From Cyanoderma ruficeps (lineage: Eukaryota > Chordata > Aves > Passeriformes > Timaliidae), in assembly GCA_008694505.1 (NCBI GenBank), contig VZDJ01000052.1, forward strand, positions 2,621,245 through 2,685,244: DNA of 64,000 nt, in the 5' to 3' direction. Below, piece by piece: positions 34,360 to 49,300 of this stretch; position 1 is the first letter of the stretch, and each line of letters begins with the position of its first letter. Made by a program: the position numbers and the translations under genes. A model generated the notes under the pieces. That model saw only the letters and a list, made by a program, of their open reading frames with translations, did not search any database and was not told the DNA's origin.

Positions 34360-37300
34360 CTAAACAAAGCACACACTGCAGTTAGGCTGGATCTCACAAC
34401 AAAGCCTCTGAAAGCTGCATCACCAGGGACACAGTCTGAAATACTGATGAACACTGTCATTGATTAGGATTATTATTCCAACTGGGATTGGAAGCAGATG
34501 ATCCTTAAAGTCCCTTCCAACCTGAACCATTCTGGGGTTCTGTGATTGAAAACTTTTCTTTATTTTTCAGTTATTTCATTAAGTCTTCAGCAGATTTCTC
34601 CTCCACTTGCATTTATTTTCCTTGCATATCAGGCACAGATAGACTTTCATTTTATTCCACTGAGTTACAGACCAAAGACAAACTAATTTTACTTGGCTCC
34701 TGGATTATTGGCTCACACTAAGATCTGAACAGTGTATTGCCCTTCCTCCTACAAATTTACACTTTCAACCACAGCTTCTCACCCACTTCAAGAGTTCTTA
34801 CCAGGTGTTTCAGCTCTGTATTTTGACTTGGCTGGGCAGAGGCAGTCTGAAATCAAAACCAGGATCTGTGGAAAGGAAAAAGGCATTTATTAGCAATAAT
34901 AAAAATAGCATTTATTGGCAATTGCAAAAGTTCCTGCATTCATTCTTTCTAGATAGATATACACAATAAAATTTACAAAATTATATTATCTTGCTTAGAG
35001 ATAAGAGCTAAATAAAAACATGGAAAAAAGTGCTTTCTCAGTGTGTACTAACCAGCATTCCCTGCTTTCTACTATCCATTTTCTGCCTCCTACTTTCCTA
35101 AATTTATTCAGTACTGACACTGCTCACAGCTGAAGAACAGCTCAGAACACAGTTGAGAATTTTTACTTTACGAAAATTTATGAAAAAAATCTTGGTCAAG
35201 ATTTCCTGTGTTTTGGAATATTACTCCATTCCTATCCCTGGCTGCCCAGTAGAGATGCATGTTTCACCTTTTGTGCTCATTATTTAACCAGCCCAGTGCA
35301 GAACACGGACACGCAAAATGCAAGAAAGACATTTCTGCCTCACTGTCACACGCTAAAAATAGTGCAAAGAAAAAGACAGAGCTGACACCATGTCAAAGAA
35401 ATATATTTCAATCACTGAAAAGCTTTTTGGAAAGAGCTGGGAGTTTAACTTGACATTTTTTCAGCTTTTTCAGTTTGGGGTTTTTTTTAGTGAAGGAGTA
35501 AGAAGGAGAGTTTCTTTTAAAACATGACATTCACTTGCTCCTAGTTATACTAACTTGTTTTGCTCTCATTTGGTGAAAATCTACCATCTAGAAAAATGCA
35601 GCTCTTGAAATTGAATAATCAAAAACATTTGCTTGTACACAACAATTCTGTATGCACATCAAGTATAAAAACGTGGTTTTGCCTAAATTCAAATTTCAAC
35701 TGCATTGAAATCACTTCAATGATCACTACTACTAAGAAATACATGGACAAAATTTTTCTTTATTTCACTAATATTTGGGCTGAAGGGCAGAGATTCACAT
35801 CCCAGGAACAACTTTTACACTTCCTACAAGGAATAATGACTTAGCAACAAGTTCAACCAGTTACCAGCAGAACTGTTGGAAATGTCCTTGCAGTTGCAGA
35901 ATGCCCTTGTGGAACAGGCAACTAATCTGAAAGAACTTAAACCCCCAAATCTTCAAAACCTTAAAAAATATTTTCATCCTTTGATTTTGAGTGCCAGTGT
36001 GGCAGAACCCTTACAATCGCTGAGTCCCACAAAACCAATTCCTCTGTGGTTAATAAAACTCTCCACAAAGCCTGTGCTCTTAGAAGGCTGGAGTCTTGAG
36101 CAACTCTGACCACACACATTCCACCCTCAGGTAGAAATGTCTTAGATACAAGGCCAACACAAGAATCACTCCTTTTAGTGGATGGACTAAATAAATCTAA
36201 ATTGAAGCATCTCATAAGAATTTGCTAAGATTGCCTAAGAAGGTGACCTGATTTGTATTGAGGGCACTGTCCAAATGCTTCTTAACCACTGACAGGCCTG
36301 GGGCACTGACCACCTCTCTGGGGAGCCTGTTGCAGTGTTTAACCACCCTCTGCTTCCTAATGTCCAGTCTAAACCTCCCTGGCACAGTTTAATCCACTCT
36401 CACACATTCTGGATGTCACACAGAAGAGATAATAGTATTTAGCAATATATTTAAGTATATCTTATGAGCAAAGTTGGTATTATTTTTTTCACAAGATAAT
36501 GCAAAGCAAGAGTTCAGTTAACTGAGAAAAAAAGTAATGTTTTCTTACCAAACCCAGGAGCAGGCCTATCAGTAAGGTAGCTAAGATGAAGATGGCATAG
36601 GAAATCCAAACATGAACTCCAAGAGTGCCAGTGAGGTAGTTATGAATTTGCTGGAAAACAGAACAAGATACTTAATAACTTCATACCTAAAACCACTTAG
36701 GATTCCTACTGCCAACACCATTACATAAATTGCTGTCTGATTAAGCCCTTTCGTTTAAGAGTATTTACACTGAAGTCTTCCCCTTTTGACACCATTAAAT
36801 CTTGGAGGTTTTTACTAATTTGTTCCCATCAAAAGGCTTTTTAAGCACAGGATGCACAATTCCTTCTCCCTAAGACACTCAGCATTACAGATGCCATACA
36901 CAACCTATACTGCAGATGGATGGATGAGGAGCCTCAGGGCTTGCAGGAAAGTATCACAACATCCTTCATCCTTATGTGGCATCTGTTCATTAACTAAAAT
37001 TAAGCCATTCAGCTTACACTTAAGCTTTTCAGCTCTTAAAAGGAGCCACACACTCTAAGCATACACTAAATAAATGATTTCACTTCTAAATTTAAATTTA
37101 ATAACCCAAATACAGTATTAAGATCTCTTTCAGACTTTAGTCTGTTTCTCAAACCTACAAATTCAACTGGCTGAGTCAAGCAGCACATTGAGTCAGACAA
37201 GCTGGTGGGAACTCAATTATGACATTATACCTCTTTAAAAACAAACCACAATCAACATTTATAAGAGTTTAAATATGGAGATTCCAGAGTCTTCTTTTTA

Positions 37301-40300
37301 AATGTCAGAACATCTTTTGATATTTATTAAAGCATAAGCAAAGACAGCAGAGCAGGAGGAGTGAGGAAGTGTACACCTGAAATATTCATCAAAGTGGAAT
37401 GCAAATCAGAGGTTTCTGCTCAGGACAGTTAATCTTTCAGGAAGGAGACTATAGTGAAACAACACCATTTCAGAGCAACCATGGAAGAGAGACATCAGAA
37501 GGCTATAAAAAGTAAATATTATCCAGTGAAAGAATTAAAAGATGCACAGCTCAGAGCTCTGCTTGATTCAATATTAGTTTGATGCTTAGTAGAAGTGATA
37601 CAAACTTGTTCCAACTCTCAACTCCATTTCTTTTCTGAAGCCCATGTTACAATGCTAATATATTTTGCTGCAATCAAATACAGTCTCTCAATATCACTGA
37701 CAACCAAAGGTTTTAAGAGGATGTTTCTTGACCAGAATCTTAAAGTTCTGAAAATTCTCAGTATTTGGATACTATGGAAAAACTTGGATAGCTCCCAAGT
37801 GAAAGCATCTTGAAATATTTTAAAGTAAAATATGCTTTAATATTTTCAAGCATTTCTCCTTTACTTTTGATAATTACTCTATTATCAAAATTCAGCATGT
37901 TCCTATACAAGTGGTGTTGCTAGTTTGAACCCCAGATGCACAAACTATTACTAAAAAATCCCCTGGTCCTCCCTTCTTCTCTGCAGTACATGATGCAACT
38001 CTCATAAAAGGAAAATAAAAATGTTCAGGTAGGTGTTGACTTGTAAACATATGATTGATTATTCTAAGCATAAAAAGAGAATATGGAGACACTTTGCAGT
38101 TACTTACCCTGATCCATCCTGAGAAGTGAAACAGCCCTGCCATGCCATGCATCCTGGAAAACAAGGAAATGAAAGGACAGGTTCACAGCAGCCCTGTAGC
38201 TCCTGACCCCATTCCTAAATATCCTACAACTCTTCCTCCTCCTCACATGAAAAATAAGGACACTCTCTGGATCTTTGATGTGAATTTATACATAATGGCC
38301 TCAGCCAGAATGAACTGCAGGCCACTCACATCTTTGGTTCATCCTTTGTGTCATGCAAGCCTTCTACAATATTTCCAAGCAAATGCCTCTCTCTAAAAAC
38401 AAGTTCTTACATATTCTGCAAGCACTACACTGTCTGCTATTCCAAAGGGAGACAAAAGTCTCTCCTGCAAAGAAACAAACAAGAAACCCTTAAAGCTAAA
38501 GGCTGCCCAGTAGCCAGAAGTTATGAAGTAATAATCTACACAAAAACACTCTTCATTCCAGGACTCAGCAGATATTGGAAATGCCACTTTACATAACGCT
38601 CAGTGGCTGTATTTTTTCTCTTCATCTCTTTTCAAAGATGACATAAACAAGTCCTAGCAGGCACAAACAAAAGCAAATGCAGAAAATAAGCTGCCTTTAT
38701 AGGTGAGAAGCTGGGAATCAGACTGTCAATACAGATTGCTTCTGCAAAGCCTCCAAGTCTAAGGAAAAAAGGCCTTTTGTCTTTAAACTGTCAACACAGG
38801 ACCCTTAATGAATAATGAGATACAAAACATTGTTCTTTTTAACAAAAAACAAGTGTTACATTATAGAAGATGGAGACTTCCATCCTGCTACAGGCTCCAC
38901 AGCTTCCCATTTCCTTTCTAAGATGTAGCCTTGAAGATCTTCCAAGGTCCGGGAGCCGCGGTATCTGCGGAACACTCCATCGTTGGCACTGCAAAACAAA
39001 CCCCCATCAGCACAGACAACCCCCAAATCCCAGGGTAAAAAACACAACCAAACCCCCACACACATCATAGATTTCACCTGCCCAGAGCTGAGTGTCTGGG
39101 AACTGTAATCCATGATGGAAAATCCCAGTTTTTAAACAGCACGGGGTTCTGCCATTTATAAAGCTGTTCTTTTTCCTAAATATTCACTGGCATTACAGCA
39201 AGCACACAAAGCACGTGAGGTTAACAACCAAACCATTTCTAAACACAACCCAGAATTAAAAGTGCATATATGCATTAGTTTGTATATCTGAACAATTCAT
39301 AACACTCTGACTTAATGAAGGGTTCAGTATCTTAAGGATGACATCACCTTATTGGAAAAGAGATACAGAAAATGTCTTCTCTGATCCATTTTTAGTAGTA
39401 TGGATAACAGGGAAACTTACTGAAGTCACTTAAACTACAAAAAGCCTCAGATAACGATTTCATCAAGCAATAAAAGCTACAATAACCTGAGCTGAAATCA
39501 AAAGTCACCATTCCTTCATTTCCCCCTACTTTTCAGTTACAGATTAAATCAAGTGACAAGTAGGAGTCAACAGCTGCAGTTTCCAGTATGACACACTTAC
39601 TGGTAAATTGTAGGAAGTGTTGTGACAAAGAAACGACCACTCAAGCCTAGAGAAGGAAGAAAACAACAAAAACAGTTCAGTAACACTGAAATTTCTCAGC
39701 ATTCTGACTTATCTATAAATACCCACATATCTGTATTTTAGAGCAGGCTGCACAGCTTTCACCATTGTTTCGTAAACACAGGTTGACAGTTTGTCTTCAG
39801 ATATGCTACAAACAGTAACAGATACTAAATATTGGTTATAAATTAAGGAAAAATGTTTAGCCTGAAGAATGTTTACTGAGAGGTAATTTTCCTTATCAAT
39901 GGATTTGTCTCCTCAGTATTTGCACCCAGTTCAAGTTTTGGACCAGGCCAGCATTAGATGCACTCAGAGTCCATTAGAAAGGGCTGAATTCCTATAGCCA
40001 GCAACTGCAATTCATATAAAGCTCCAGTGTAAAGAGTATGGTTATTTAACTTTGTCTTTTATATAATTCTGTGAAAATCTTTTGGGAAATGAAGGCCTTA
40101 TTCAGCCTTCAATAAAGCAAACAGCTCTAGGCTACAGGATTAGCCATGGAAAAGTATTGTAGCAGGAGGGTTTCTGCCTTTGGAGACAAAGATGAGCCAT
40201 ACTGAAATAAGCCAGGTATTTTTAAAAGTTTCAGTGGTAACGTTTTCCTCAATTTGAATTCCTCTATGGAATAGGCAAAAAAGGGTTATGGCTTTTTTTG

Positions 40301-43300
40301 TTGTTTGGTATTTTGTTTGAAGACATTTAAAGCAAATGATCTTTAAAGTTCCAGAAAGGAAAACTTCTTTACTTCAGCTTTTCAGTTCTCTACCTTTATT
40401 GCTAAGAAAAACTTTCTGAAACAGCTAAAAGTTATGCCAGCACAGGGAGATGTAAAGCAAACAAACCCACAAGTGTAACAGCAGAATTAATAAAGCAGAC
40501 AACACAGCTGCACAAGGAAAACTGGGTGGAGAGTCACAAAGAACATAATTAGCTTAAGAACAGAGAAAGTCATGGGAACACTGAAAGGGTCTCTGAAGTT
40601 CTTACAAATGCCACTCAGGCAAAGGAAATAAAACAGCTCAAACCTCTTACCTGTAGCCTATCCTAGAGTGAACACCTCAGAAGTAATTCTGAAATCTAAA
40701 AGTTATGAAATGCATCTAAGCATCCCCAACATTTTAGGTGGAGGTTTGCTGGTTATCTAAGGCACCTCCCTAGACTGGTAAAACCAGATGCAAGTCAGCT
40801 ACAAAATTTAGGAACACATTAAATTGTTTTGGTGCCTGTTTAATACAGTCTTGAATTGGCTACAGTTAACCATCTGTCTCTGCCTGCAAATCAGAAATTG
40901 ACATCCATTATGAAATCAACAGTTAATCAAAAATTTAAAAAACCCTTTTATTTGTGTATGCACACCCCTGAAAATGTACAGAGAATAGAGATGTCATCTA
41001 AAACTCCAGCTGCGTTCAGCCAACTACTCAAAGAAGACACAGAAGATGCAAGAAGTCTTGCTGTAATTCATAGGTAAACGTTGGATTGGGAGCTTAAAAA
41101 ACACATCACAAATATGCAGAACTTAAGGGTTCAGAAGCCTCTCCACTATTTGCTTGTTCCACACTGAATGTTTCAGTGGAGAAGATGAGGGAAGAGGAAG
41201 CACTTTAAGGCTGGAACATAAGGGACCGAAATCTGCTGTGAAGCCATTAAGACTCTGGTGGATTTATTCTTCAGGCATCTCCTGCAATTAAGCACCATGA
41301 ATGGCCACTTTCTCCTGCCGGTTCGGGAAGTGCAATTTTATGTAACTCTGCACTCATCTCGTGGTTTTCCCCTAATTTAACACATTTTGACTACTTTCAA
41401 TTCAATGAAGGGGTTACATAACTAAGACTAATTAAAGTACCATTGTGCAAGCAAGAAAGGAGACAGAGCACTTAAACACAACAACTGAAAGGCTGATGCA
41501 AAGCCCACAGTAAAAATACCTCAGTCACTCTGGAGAGCTCCATAGAAACTCGTATCTCCCAAATGACATCAGCACCAAAGGTCAGATACGTAACAAATGT
41601 TTGTTTTCCAGTTTGACCATTCCTTAGTTTTAGAAGTGCCTGCAGCTTCCAGTGCTGAACTGGATGTTGTAGGTTTATTACATGAGCTTTGGTACAAATT
41701 CATCATTTGGTCAGTCCTTTGACTCCGAAGCAACCCATGCTTAGGGATCAGGATTCTCAGCAACATTAGAAATTCAAGTATTAAGTGTACCTCTATTTAA
41801 ACAAGGTGATATTAAAACTCACCTGTTTATTACACTGTATAATGATTAGTATATGCAGCTTTTTGATACCAGATTTTTTGTGTACTTGTGAACTTTTAAC
41901 AAGATATGAACCTAAACAAGGCCTAGAACAGCTGGCATTTTCCTGTCAACTTATATTGCTGATTCTGAGACAAGAGTTTTGATACAGTAAATCTGTTCAG
42001 CATGCTTTCAACTAATAAACACATTTTTCACACACTTTATAAAGCAAAAACAAAGAAAAAAAATCAGTAAAGCTTGGCCTTTTTTTTCCTAACACCTCAT
42101 TTTTCAGTCTTTTGATATGCTGATAAAATTTTTTATTCCCTCAAAGCTCAAACAAGCATGAAGCACTCCCAAGAGAATGCAGAGGTTTATACAACATTAA
42201 TACTGCTTGTACAAAGACACATTCAAAACTTGGAAGGGAGTCACCAAAGGAATAAATTAGATTGCATTGGTGCTTCTGTGAATAGTTAGGGAAGTGTTTT
42301 TATAAACATATTTGCTACATGCATCACCAACAGGAAGCAGCAATAACATCTGTAATATAAAGCACTGCCACAATTAAACCAGTCAATAAACCAGCACCAT
42401 GCTGGAAACAGTTAGGAACTTTAATTAAAGCAGGCTCACTCTACCACACCCTGAAATTCTCCTAACGGAGGCTACAGAGCTGGAATCTTCTGCAGACTGG
42501 TTGGAGGAATGAGACAGGCAACAGCTTCCAGTGAAGATTAAAATAGAGAATAAGCCTCTTTTAAGTCAGTATTAAGCCAGATCACACACCCCCCCCCATT
42601 CTTTAATCCTTCAAATTGAGTTTATAAACTTCAGAACAGAAATATGAACTGATGAACTGTATGGAGAAACAAACTGTGGATAAGATTATTTTGACTTCAA
42701 AGCCTAAATAAATAGTAAATGGTACTTGTATTGAATAATTCCTGTTATTAAAACACTGTTTCATGCTATACCTGGTTCCTGAGTGACATCCACTTTTCCA
42801 ACAGTGATGCCGAGCCGTTCGCTCTCCTTGGCAAAGCTCTCCCAGGTCGCCTCAATCTGCTGACAGGCTGGACACCAAGGAGCATAACTAAAGGGGGAAG
42901 GCAGGGAAAATATTTTAATACTCTTACACCTAAAGACATTCAAATTGATTTATTGTACAGAGAAAACACAAACACATCAATCACAAAGCAAAAAAACCTA
43001 CAGTTTCTCTTAAGTCTACTGAATAAGACAATCAAAGGTTTTTTTATCAATCCCTGTGTTCCTCCCCGTGTTATTAAAACAAATCAGACATTTGAGAAAT
43101 TCATATCCAAGCTCCTCACCACTTGTGATTTACTCTACTTACATAGGAAATTAAATACATTTCCATGGCAGCTACCTGAATTATTGAAGCCAGGCTGTCC
43201 TCTGAAGCAGTATCCTTCATCACAGCATTTTGTATTGATTTCCCACACCTCAGAACTTCCCAAAATTGCATTTGCCTTAACCCACTACTCCATACATCAC

Positions 43301-46300
43301 AACATGCCCTTTTTGGTAGCAGTTATTAGAGACTTAAAAAGAGCACACATCAAATTCCTACTGCTCATACTTATTGTCTTGTTTTTATCCAGGATTTGTT
43401 TCAGAAAAAGAGGAGCGCACGTTTCAAGAGCTGAATTTTTTACACTCTCAATCAGAATAATTACACCAATTTTTCACCTACTGGTAATATCAATCTGGAA
43501 ACAGAACAGCCAATATAAAGGGTAGTATCAGATAACATTGATGATAAAATTCCTTCTCCCACCTTTCTGTATTTTAGCCTAACTTGGTTGGCCAAGTCTG
43601 CATGGAACTTTGCAGCCTGCCATGCTCTGCCAGACACACCCGAGGGAACCAGCACAGGGAGGTACAGACTGAGCTGGGGCAATTCCCCTGCAGAGACTCA
43701 GCCTTTTCCTAATGAGGGGAGACCTTTATGGGGTTTAATCCGATTTACCTGGCTGGGGATGGATGTTTCTGGCAGCAAAAGCAGTGACTCTAGGGACACT
43801 CTCCTTGTCACAGAGCTCCACAAATGCCACCAGGCTCCCCACCCGCTGCAAGCCACACAAACACATTCCCTCCTGGGCAGAGTCCAAGATCCTTTGCACA
43901 AAACCATCACTGGGAACCTTCACAAGGTTCTCTACTCCCTTGGTTTGTCTGTCACCACTGCTACCTGACCTAGGGACTGGCAATCCCTGTTCTCTGGCTG
44001 TCAGCAGGAATGCTTACTCCTGTACTGCCTGCAGACAGATATCAGCCACCCCCAGATGTTTCACATGAATGAAGCTTTATGTAAAACAGGTCATTTCTCA
44101 CACAAGGAGCAGAATTAAATCTAGTCTGAGTGCTTTGTGGTAGTTTTTTAACTCCTGCATTGAAAAAAGGGAAGCTTGTAACTTTGCAGTTAAAAGGACA
44201 CAAATTAAAAATACCTGTTGTATTTAACTGTACTAGGAATTCATGATTCTGTGAATGCTCATATCTTGTCTTTTTAACTCAACATCATTCTGTGTGAAAG
44301 CATCTGAAAAAAGGACAGAAATCTTATCCTGTCAAGAGACAGCCCCTCAGTATCTCTCCAAAAGATGCTGGAAACAAGCCTCACATGCAGCGACATTCTC
44401 CATTGTGCTGCCGGTCCAGAGAGCTTTTAATAACAGTCTGGCAGATACTGCACTTCACAAACAGGATTATTTTATTATAGAAGCTTGACTGATAAATAAG
44501 AAACTGCAAACATCCATCAGATAATGCAGCTGGTGCTGATCTAAAATGAAAGAGACAAGTTTGACTGTTTTCTAAATCCAGCTTCCCTAGATGTCTCAAA
44601 TTCACACCATGAGATTTTCAAAATTCATACATTAGTTTTTCCTGTTTAATCTGATTTTAGAATAGAAATTTCAACCCCATCAAAATTTATATTTACATTT
44701 GACATGCGTGAGCCTTTCTCCTGAATGAAGTGGAATATACAATGCACAACTAACACTCATGATTAAAAAGATTTCCTTTAGTTCAAAGCAGCATGAAAAT
44801 CTACCCGTGTCACAGTTTAGCAGTGACACAACATAGTGAACTTCACAAAAAGCTGTAGTTGTTGGCTGTCTAATTTTTACTATCAACATTGGATATGGGA
44901 TGGCAATAATTCCATATAATGCTACAAGATCCAGCCACTCCAGCTGAACATTGGCACAGACAATCAAGATTAAAATATTTGCTTTACGTTCCTGAAATTA
45001 CACATCCAATTCTTGCCAGCCAGGAAACAGCCTGTCCCCACATGTTCAAGAGAGAACTTGCAGCAGACATCAGATTTCTGCACAAGTTACCACTGCTGTT
45101 TACCTCAGCACCCTCACTTTCCTGAAGCCTTCATGCCTGCATTTGCTGTGCAGCATTTGAGGCATCAAGGAATTCATGACTGCCTCCTGGAAATAACAAA
45201 AATATTGCATTACCAAAGCTTTGTTGTGTCTCTTCCTCAGTTTTAAAATACTGAAAGAGTAAGCGTAAGGGGAGGTAAATTACTGAAGAGTGTAATACTT
45301 CACACTTAGGATGTCTTTATCAAAAGTTTCAAACAACTTTCTGCACCCTGAAGGACTGAGGAAAGTACTTGATTTCAACAGGGTCTTCTAATGAACCGTT
45401 TAGAACTGAGGCTGATTCATCTTTCCACAGAAGTTCTGGTACAACTACCATGCTTAAATTCACAGAAAAAAAATAGAATATGTAGGAGCAGGTAAACAGA
45501 CCCTCATGGCTGCCGTGGAAACAGTCTTTGTTACTTTTCAAGTCACAAAATGCAAGAGCAGGTCCCTGGCAAAAGCAGATGCAACCAAATTTCTTCTGCC
45601 ATACTCCAGACAGGCCAGGAAACAATTAGCACTTTGTCAACACCACCAAATTTAGGGCTGTCACTCCCACTTCTCCTCCCTGTGCACAAGGGGGTAGCTC
45701 TATTAACTCGTAGGGCACAGGGTACAGTGCAAACAGGTGTGCCAAGAAAAGTGGCCTTTCCAAGTCAAAAATCAAAGTCTGCTGGAATTTAAATCAAGAC
45801 TTGGGCACTCTGTTAAGGAAAGAAAGCTTTCAGTAGCCTGTTACACATTAAATTTGCTGATCTCCATCATAGCTAAAAGTGACACAGTGCCAAACTATTC
45901 ACTGCGAGCAGGTATTGCACATTCCTCAATGCACACCTCATTCCTGATGCTGCCTGACCTCTTCCACAGCCCTTTTCCAGCTGAAATGCTCTCACACACG
46001 GTCAGCTCTCCAGAAATAAGGTTGCAAATATCTATCACTGCAACAAAGTTTGACCTCAGTGGACTAAAATCACTATTTCCAAGTATCCAGGTGTTTCCTC
46101 CTGCTCCTACTCCATTACAATAGCTAAAGCTTTTTGCAGAAGGCATAAAGAAAGCAACAGAAAAGCGAAGTTTGAAGCTCTCAGACACAGACTTTGCTTT
46201 TGTCTTCTATTTATCTCTGATCTAAAGCATAAAAGAACAAGCTTTGGCTTTCAAGCACCAACAACTTCAATGAGGCAATAAAAAAAAAACAACCCATTCA

Positions 46301-49300
46301 AGTTAAAACCAGTTTGAGCAAAGGTGCCATTCTGCCCTATCACCCCCAGCAGATCAGTGAACACAGAAGGACTTTGCTAAGATGAACTGATACACAGTTT
46401 CCAGCTCCAAGCTACTAATCTCTTCTTGTACCTGCCTGGCTGCTGAATTCACCATTTCATTCGTTTTCAAGTACATTTAACTGACTCTTTTTATCTGCCT
46501 TCTCACAACCATTACCAACAATATCAGTCAACAGACATAACCTTGAGTACCATTCCACACTTTGTTTTAATGGCAATTTCACCAAGTTGCAAGAATCTAG
46601 GAAAAAGTAAAAACAGCTCATGGATACAGGCATGAAAGGATTTGCTAAACAGAAAACAGCAAAACTTGCTTAAACCAAGCTGCTTGATGGAGTTCATATT
46701 GGGAATGCCATTAAAATGAGAGTGAAAATGTTGGGGCAGTGTCCAACAGAACAGTAAAAGCAGTATCAGAATGAAATTCTTGTTTTTATTCTTTTAAGTA
46801 GTTTTGCCTTACTGCCACAGATCTCACAAGCATACAAAATGGAAAAAAAAAAAAAAAAAAGAAAAGGACAGTTTCTAAATACAGCCAGGTCTTAAGGCAG
46901 GATAGGCAGCTTTGTAACGCCAACAAAAGAAAAGCTCCAGATCAACTGTTGTGGTTTTAATGACTTTTCAAATGAGCAGGTGGCAGCCAAAGATACAGAA
47001 GTTGGTCCCTGTCCTTTACCCCACAACACAAGCCCTGGAAGCTGACAAGGAGCTTCCTGCAGTGCCAAACCCCTGCAAACCAGACAAGCCCTTTTCTTTT
47101 TAAGAGGGAGAAATTATTTTTAAAACAAAAAGCAAATCAATCAATGAAAAATCATGTGAATTATTCTGGAGCTTCAGCAGATTAAGTTCCATCATTCTAC
47201 AAAATTTTATGTCCCCTTCAGCACCTGTTAAGTTTTGTTTCTGCTACAAAGGGTATTTCAGCACCACATTTTTGCAGTTTTTGTTCAGCCAATGCCCTGC
47301 ACAGCACTCAGCTGTATGTTCAGTTACTAAAAAAAATGTTTGGCCACTTCCTCTGGACCCAGCCAGCTGAGCTGCAGAGGCTTCAAAACCAAAACAGAGT
47401 TTTGATAACTTGATTTTCATTTCCCCTACTTTTTGGCTTTTATTGGGTTTTGGGTTGTTGGGTATTTTTAAGAATAAGACAAAGAAAAGCCTGAACACCA
47501 ACAAGAAGTAAGAGACTAGACACTCTTACTAGTGACAGAAGGTAGGAGGGCTGAAGCCTTGCCATCAGCTGGCCAAGGAGATAGCAGGGAAATGTTCAAT
47601 GATAAATGACAATGAAAAAAAATATTATGGGCCTACACTATAAGTACAATAAGCCTAGGAAACATGACTGCTAACTGGCCTCCTGACTTTCACCTGGCTA
47701 GAATTAAAATGGACAATGAAGACATTCTTTTTCAGGTTCACACAGCAAAAAGTCTGTGCTGAAGCAAAGGAGAACCAAAACATTTAACACCCTTTGTGGG
47801 AACAGGCACATAAAGTACTGCAGATGCACCAAGAGCATAAAGAGTTTCTTTTGTAACCAGAGGCACGAAGACAACAAGTTCATTGATGAGTTGGTTTTTT
47901 TTGTTTGCTTGTTTTAGTTTACTTCAAAAAGAAGAGGATGTTAAATTAAGATAAATCAAGCTTGGAACAAGTTTTGTTTACAAATGCAAAATGCACTTTT
48001 AAGTAAGCAGACCAGAAATAAGCTTTCCGTGTTCCAAACAGACACAACATTAAAGACAAAAAGAAAACTCCTCAAATTAATGAATCATTATCTCACAGCT
48101 ACAGAACAGAGATAAGGAAACAGGGAAACTTTTTAACACAGCTCATTCCAGCATCACACCCGCAGCACTCCAGCCCAGACCTGTGTGCTGTGATAGGAAC
48201 AACATCCAAAAAATGGTGCAATGTCTGGCAGATACAGAACCTTCCCCAAAACATTTTTATCAATAAAATGCAGCAGTGCTTCCAGGGCCTGCAAGTTTTC
48301 CAGCTATGAATAACCATATAGTCACAGAAAGCCAGCTGAGTACACACACCTCAGCTAGGAGGGATGAAGGATGAAAAACCCTATTTCTGCTACAGATGCC
48401 ACACATAAGGAATTTCAAACTTAAGTTTCTCTATTTGTATACCTGGGAACAACAAAAAAAGTGAATTATGAAGTGGTTTTCCACTTTCCCAAATAGAAAA
48501 ACTGACATTAAACAGCAGCTGTACTTGTTCCTACCAGGGCAGGAGGCTTCAAAAGAACAGCTGATGAAAATAATATTCTTTTTTCATGAAGATGTTATAG
48601 TAACATTTGCATTACAAAAAGTACTACTAGGAAAACAAAGGTCTTATAAATAAATAGGAGTTCTTCAAACAAACGAGGTTTTAATGAACATTACTGCAGT
48701 CCTGCCAACCGGGCTGAGACAGCATGGAAGGAATCCATGGACTGACATGCAGGACTCCTGTCTGGATCACTAACTCTAAAACAGATAAGAAGCAGCAGAA
48801 GCCAAAATCCATCAGAATGGAAACTGCTGCAAGAATCGCATGAGTCTGTTTTTGCTGTTCTCCTCACTTGGGCTGAGAATTCTCACAGGGAGTTTCTGCC
48901 CCAAGCCAATCGGGAATATTTAGGCAAGAGGGATGCAGCTGCCGCCCATGGAAAAACTCACTGGCTGTAAGATGCCGCCTGCCCCAGCTTCATTCCCAAA
49001 ATAAAACCATTTTCTCCCTTCTCTTATAGATATTTTGATGATGAGGACCGGGAGCAGGGATGGGGGCAAAGCCGGGTCAGATTTCACCCGGAAAGAGGAT
49101 AGGAGAAAAATCCCGGACCGGATTCCGCTCGGAAAACGTTAAAAAAAAAAATCAACCCTAGAGCTCAAACTCTCACTAATTCCACACCAGCAGCACTGAG
49201 TTTGCATCCTCATTAAAGACAAAGGCTTCTCCTCAGGAGAAAAGCAGAAAGCACCGGTAATGAACCACAGGAAATGGTGTGGAGACCCGAGGATGTTTCA

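Larger units (their letters stand above)
36651..42771 (-). other. TMX4: TMX4 introns 2 to 5
   Basis: Apart from exons 3, 4 and 5 this is AT-rich intron sequence: intron 5 at 36651-38107, intron 4 at 38154-38859, intron 3 at 38989-39600 and intron 2 at 39647-42771. A C9 run lies near 42589-42597. No other gene or clear repeat was recognised. Confidence 0.75.

Noticed and set aside
42953..43525. 190-codon plus-strand open frame in TMX4 intron 1
   Set aside because: Begins at TTG rather than ATG, low-complexity hydrophobic and basic composition, and no domain. Long for AT-rich DNA, but not supported as a gene.
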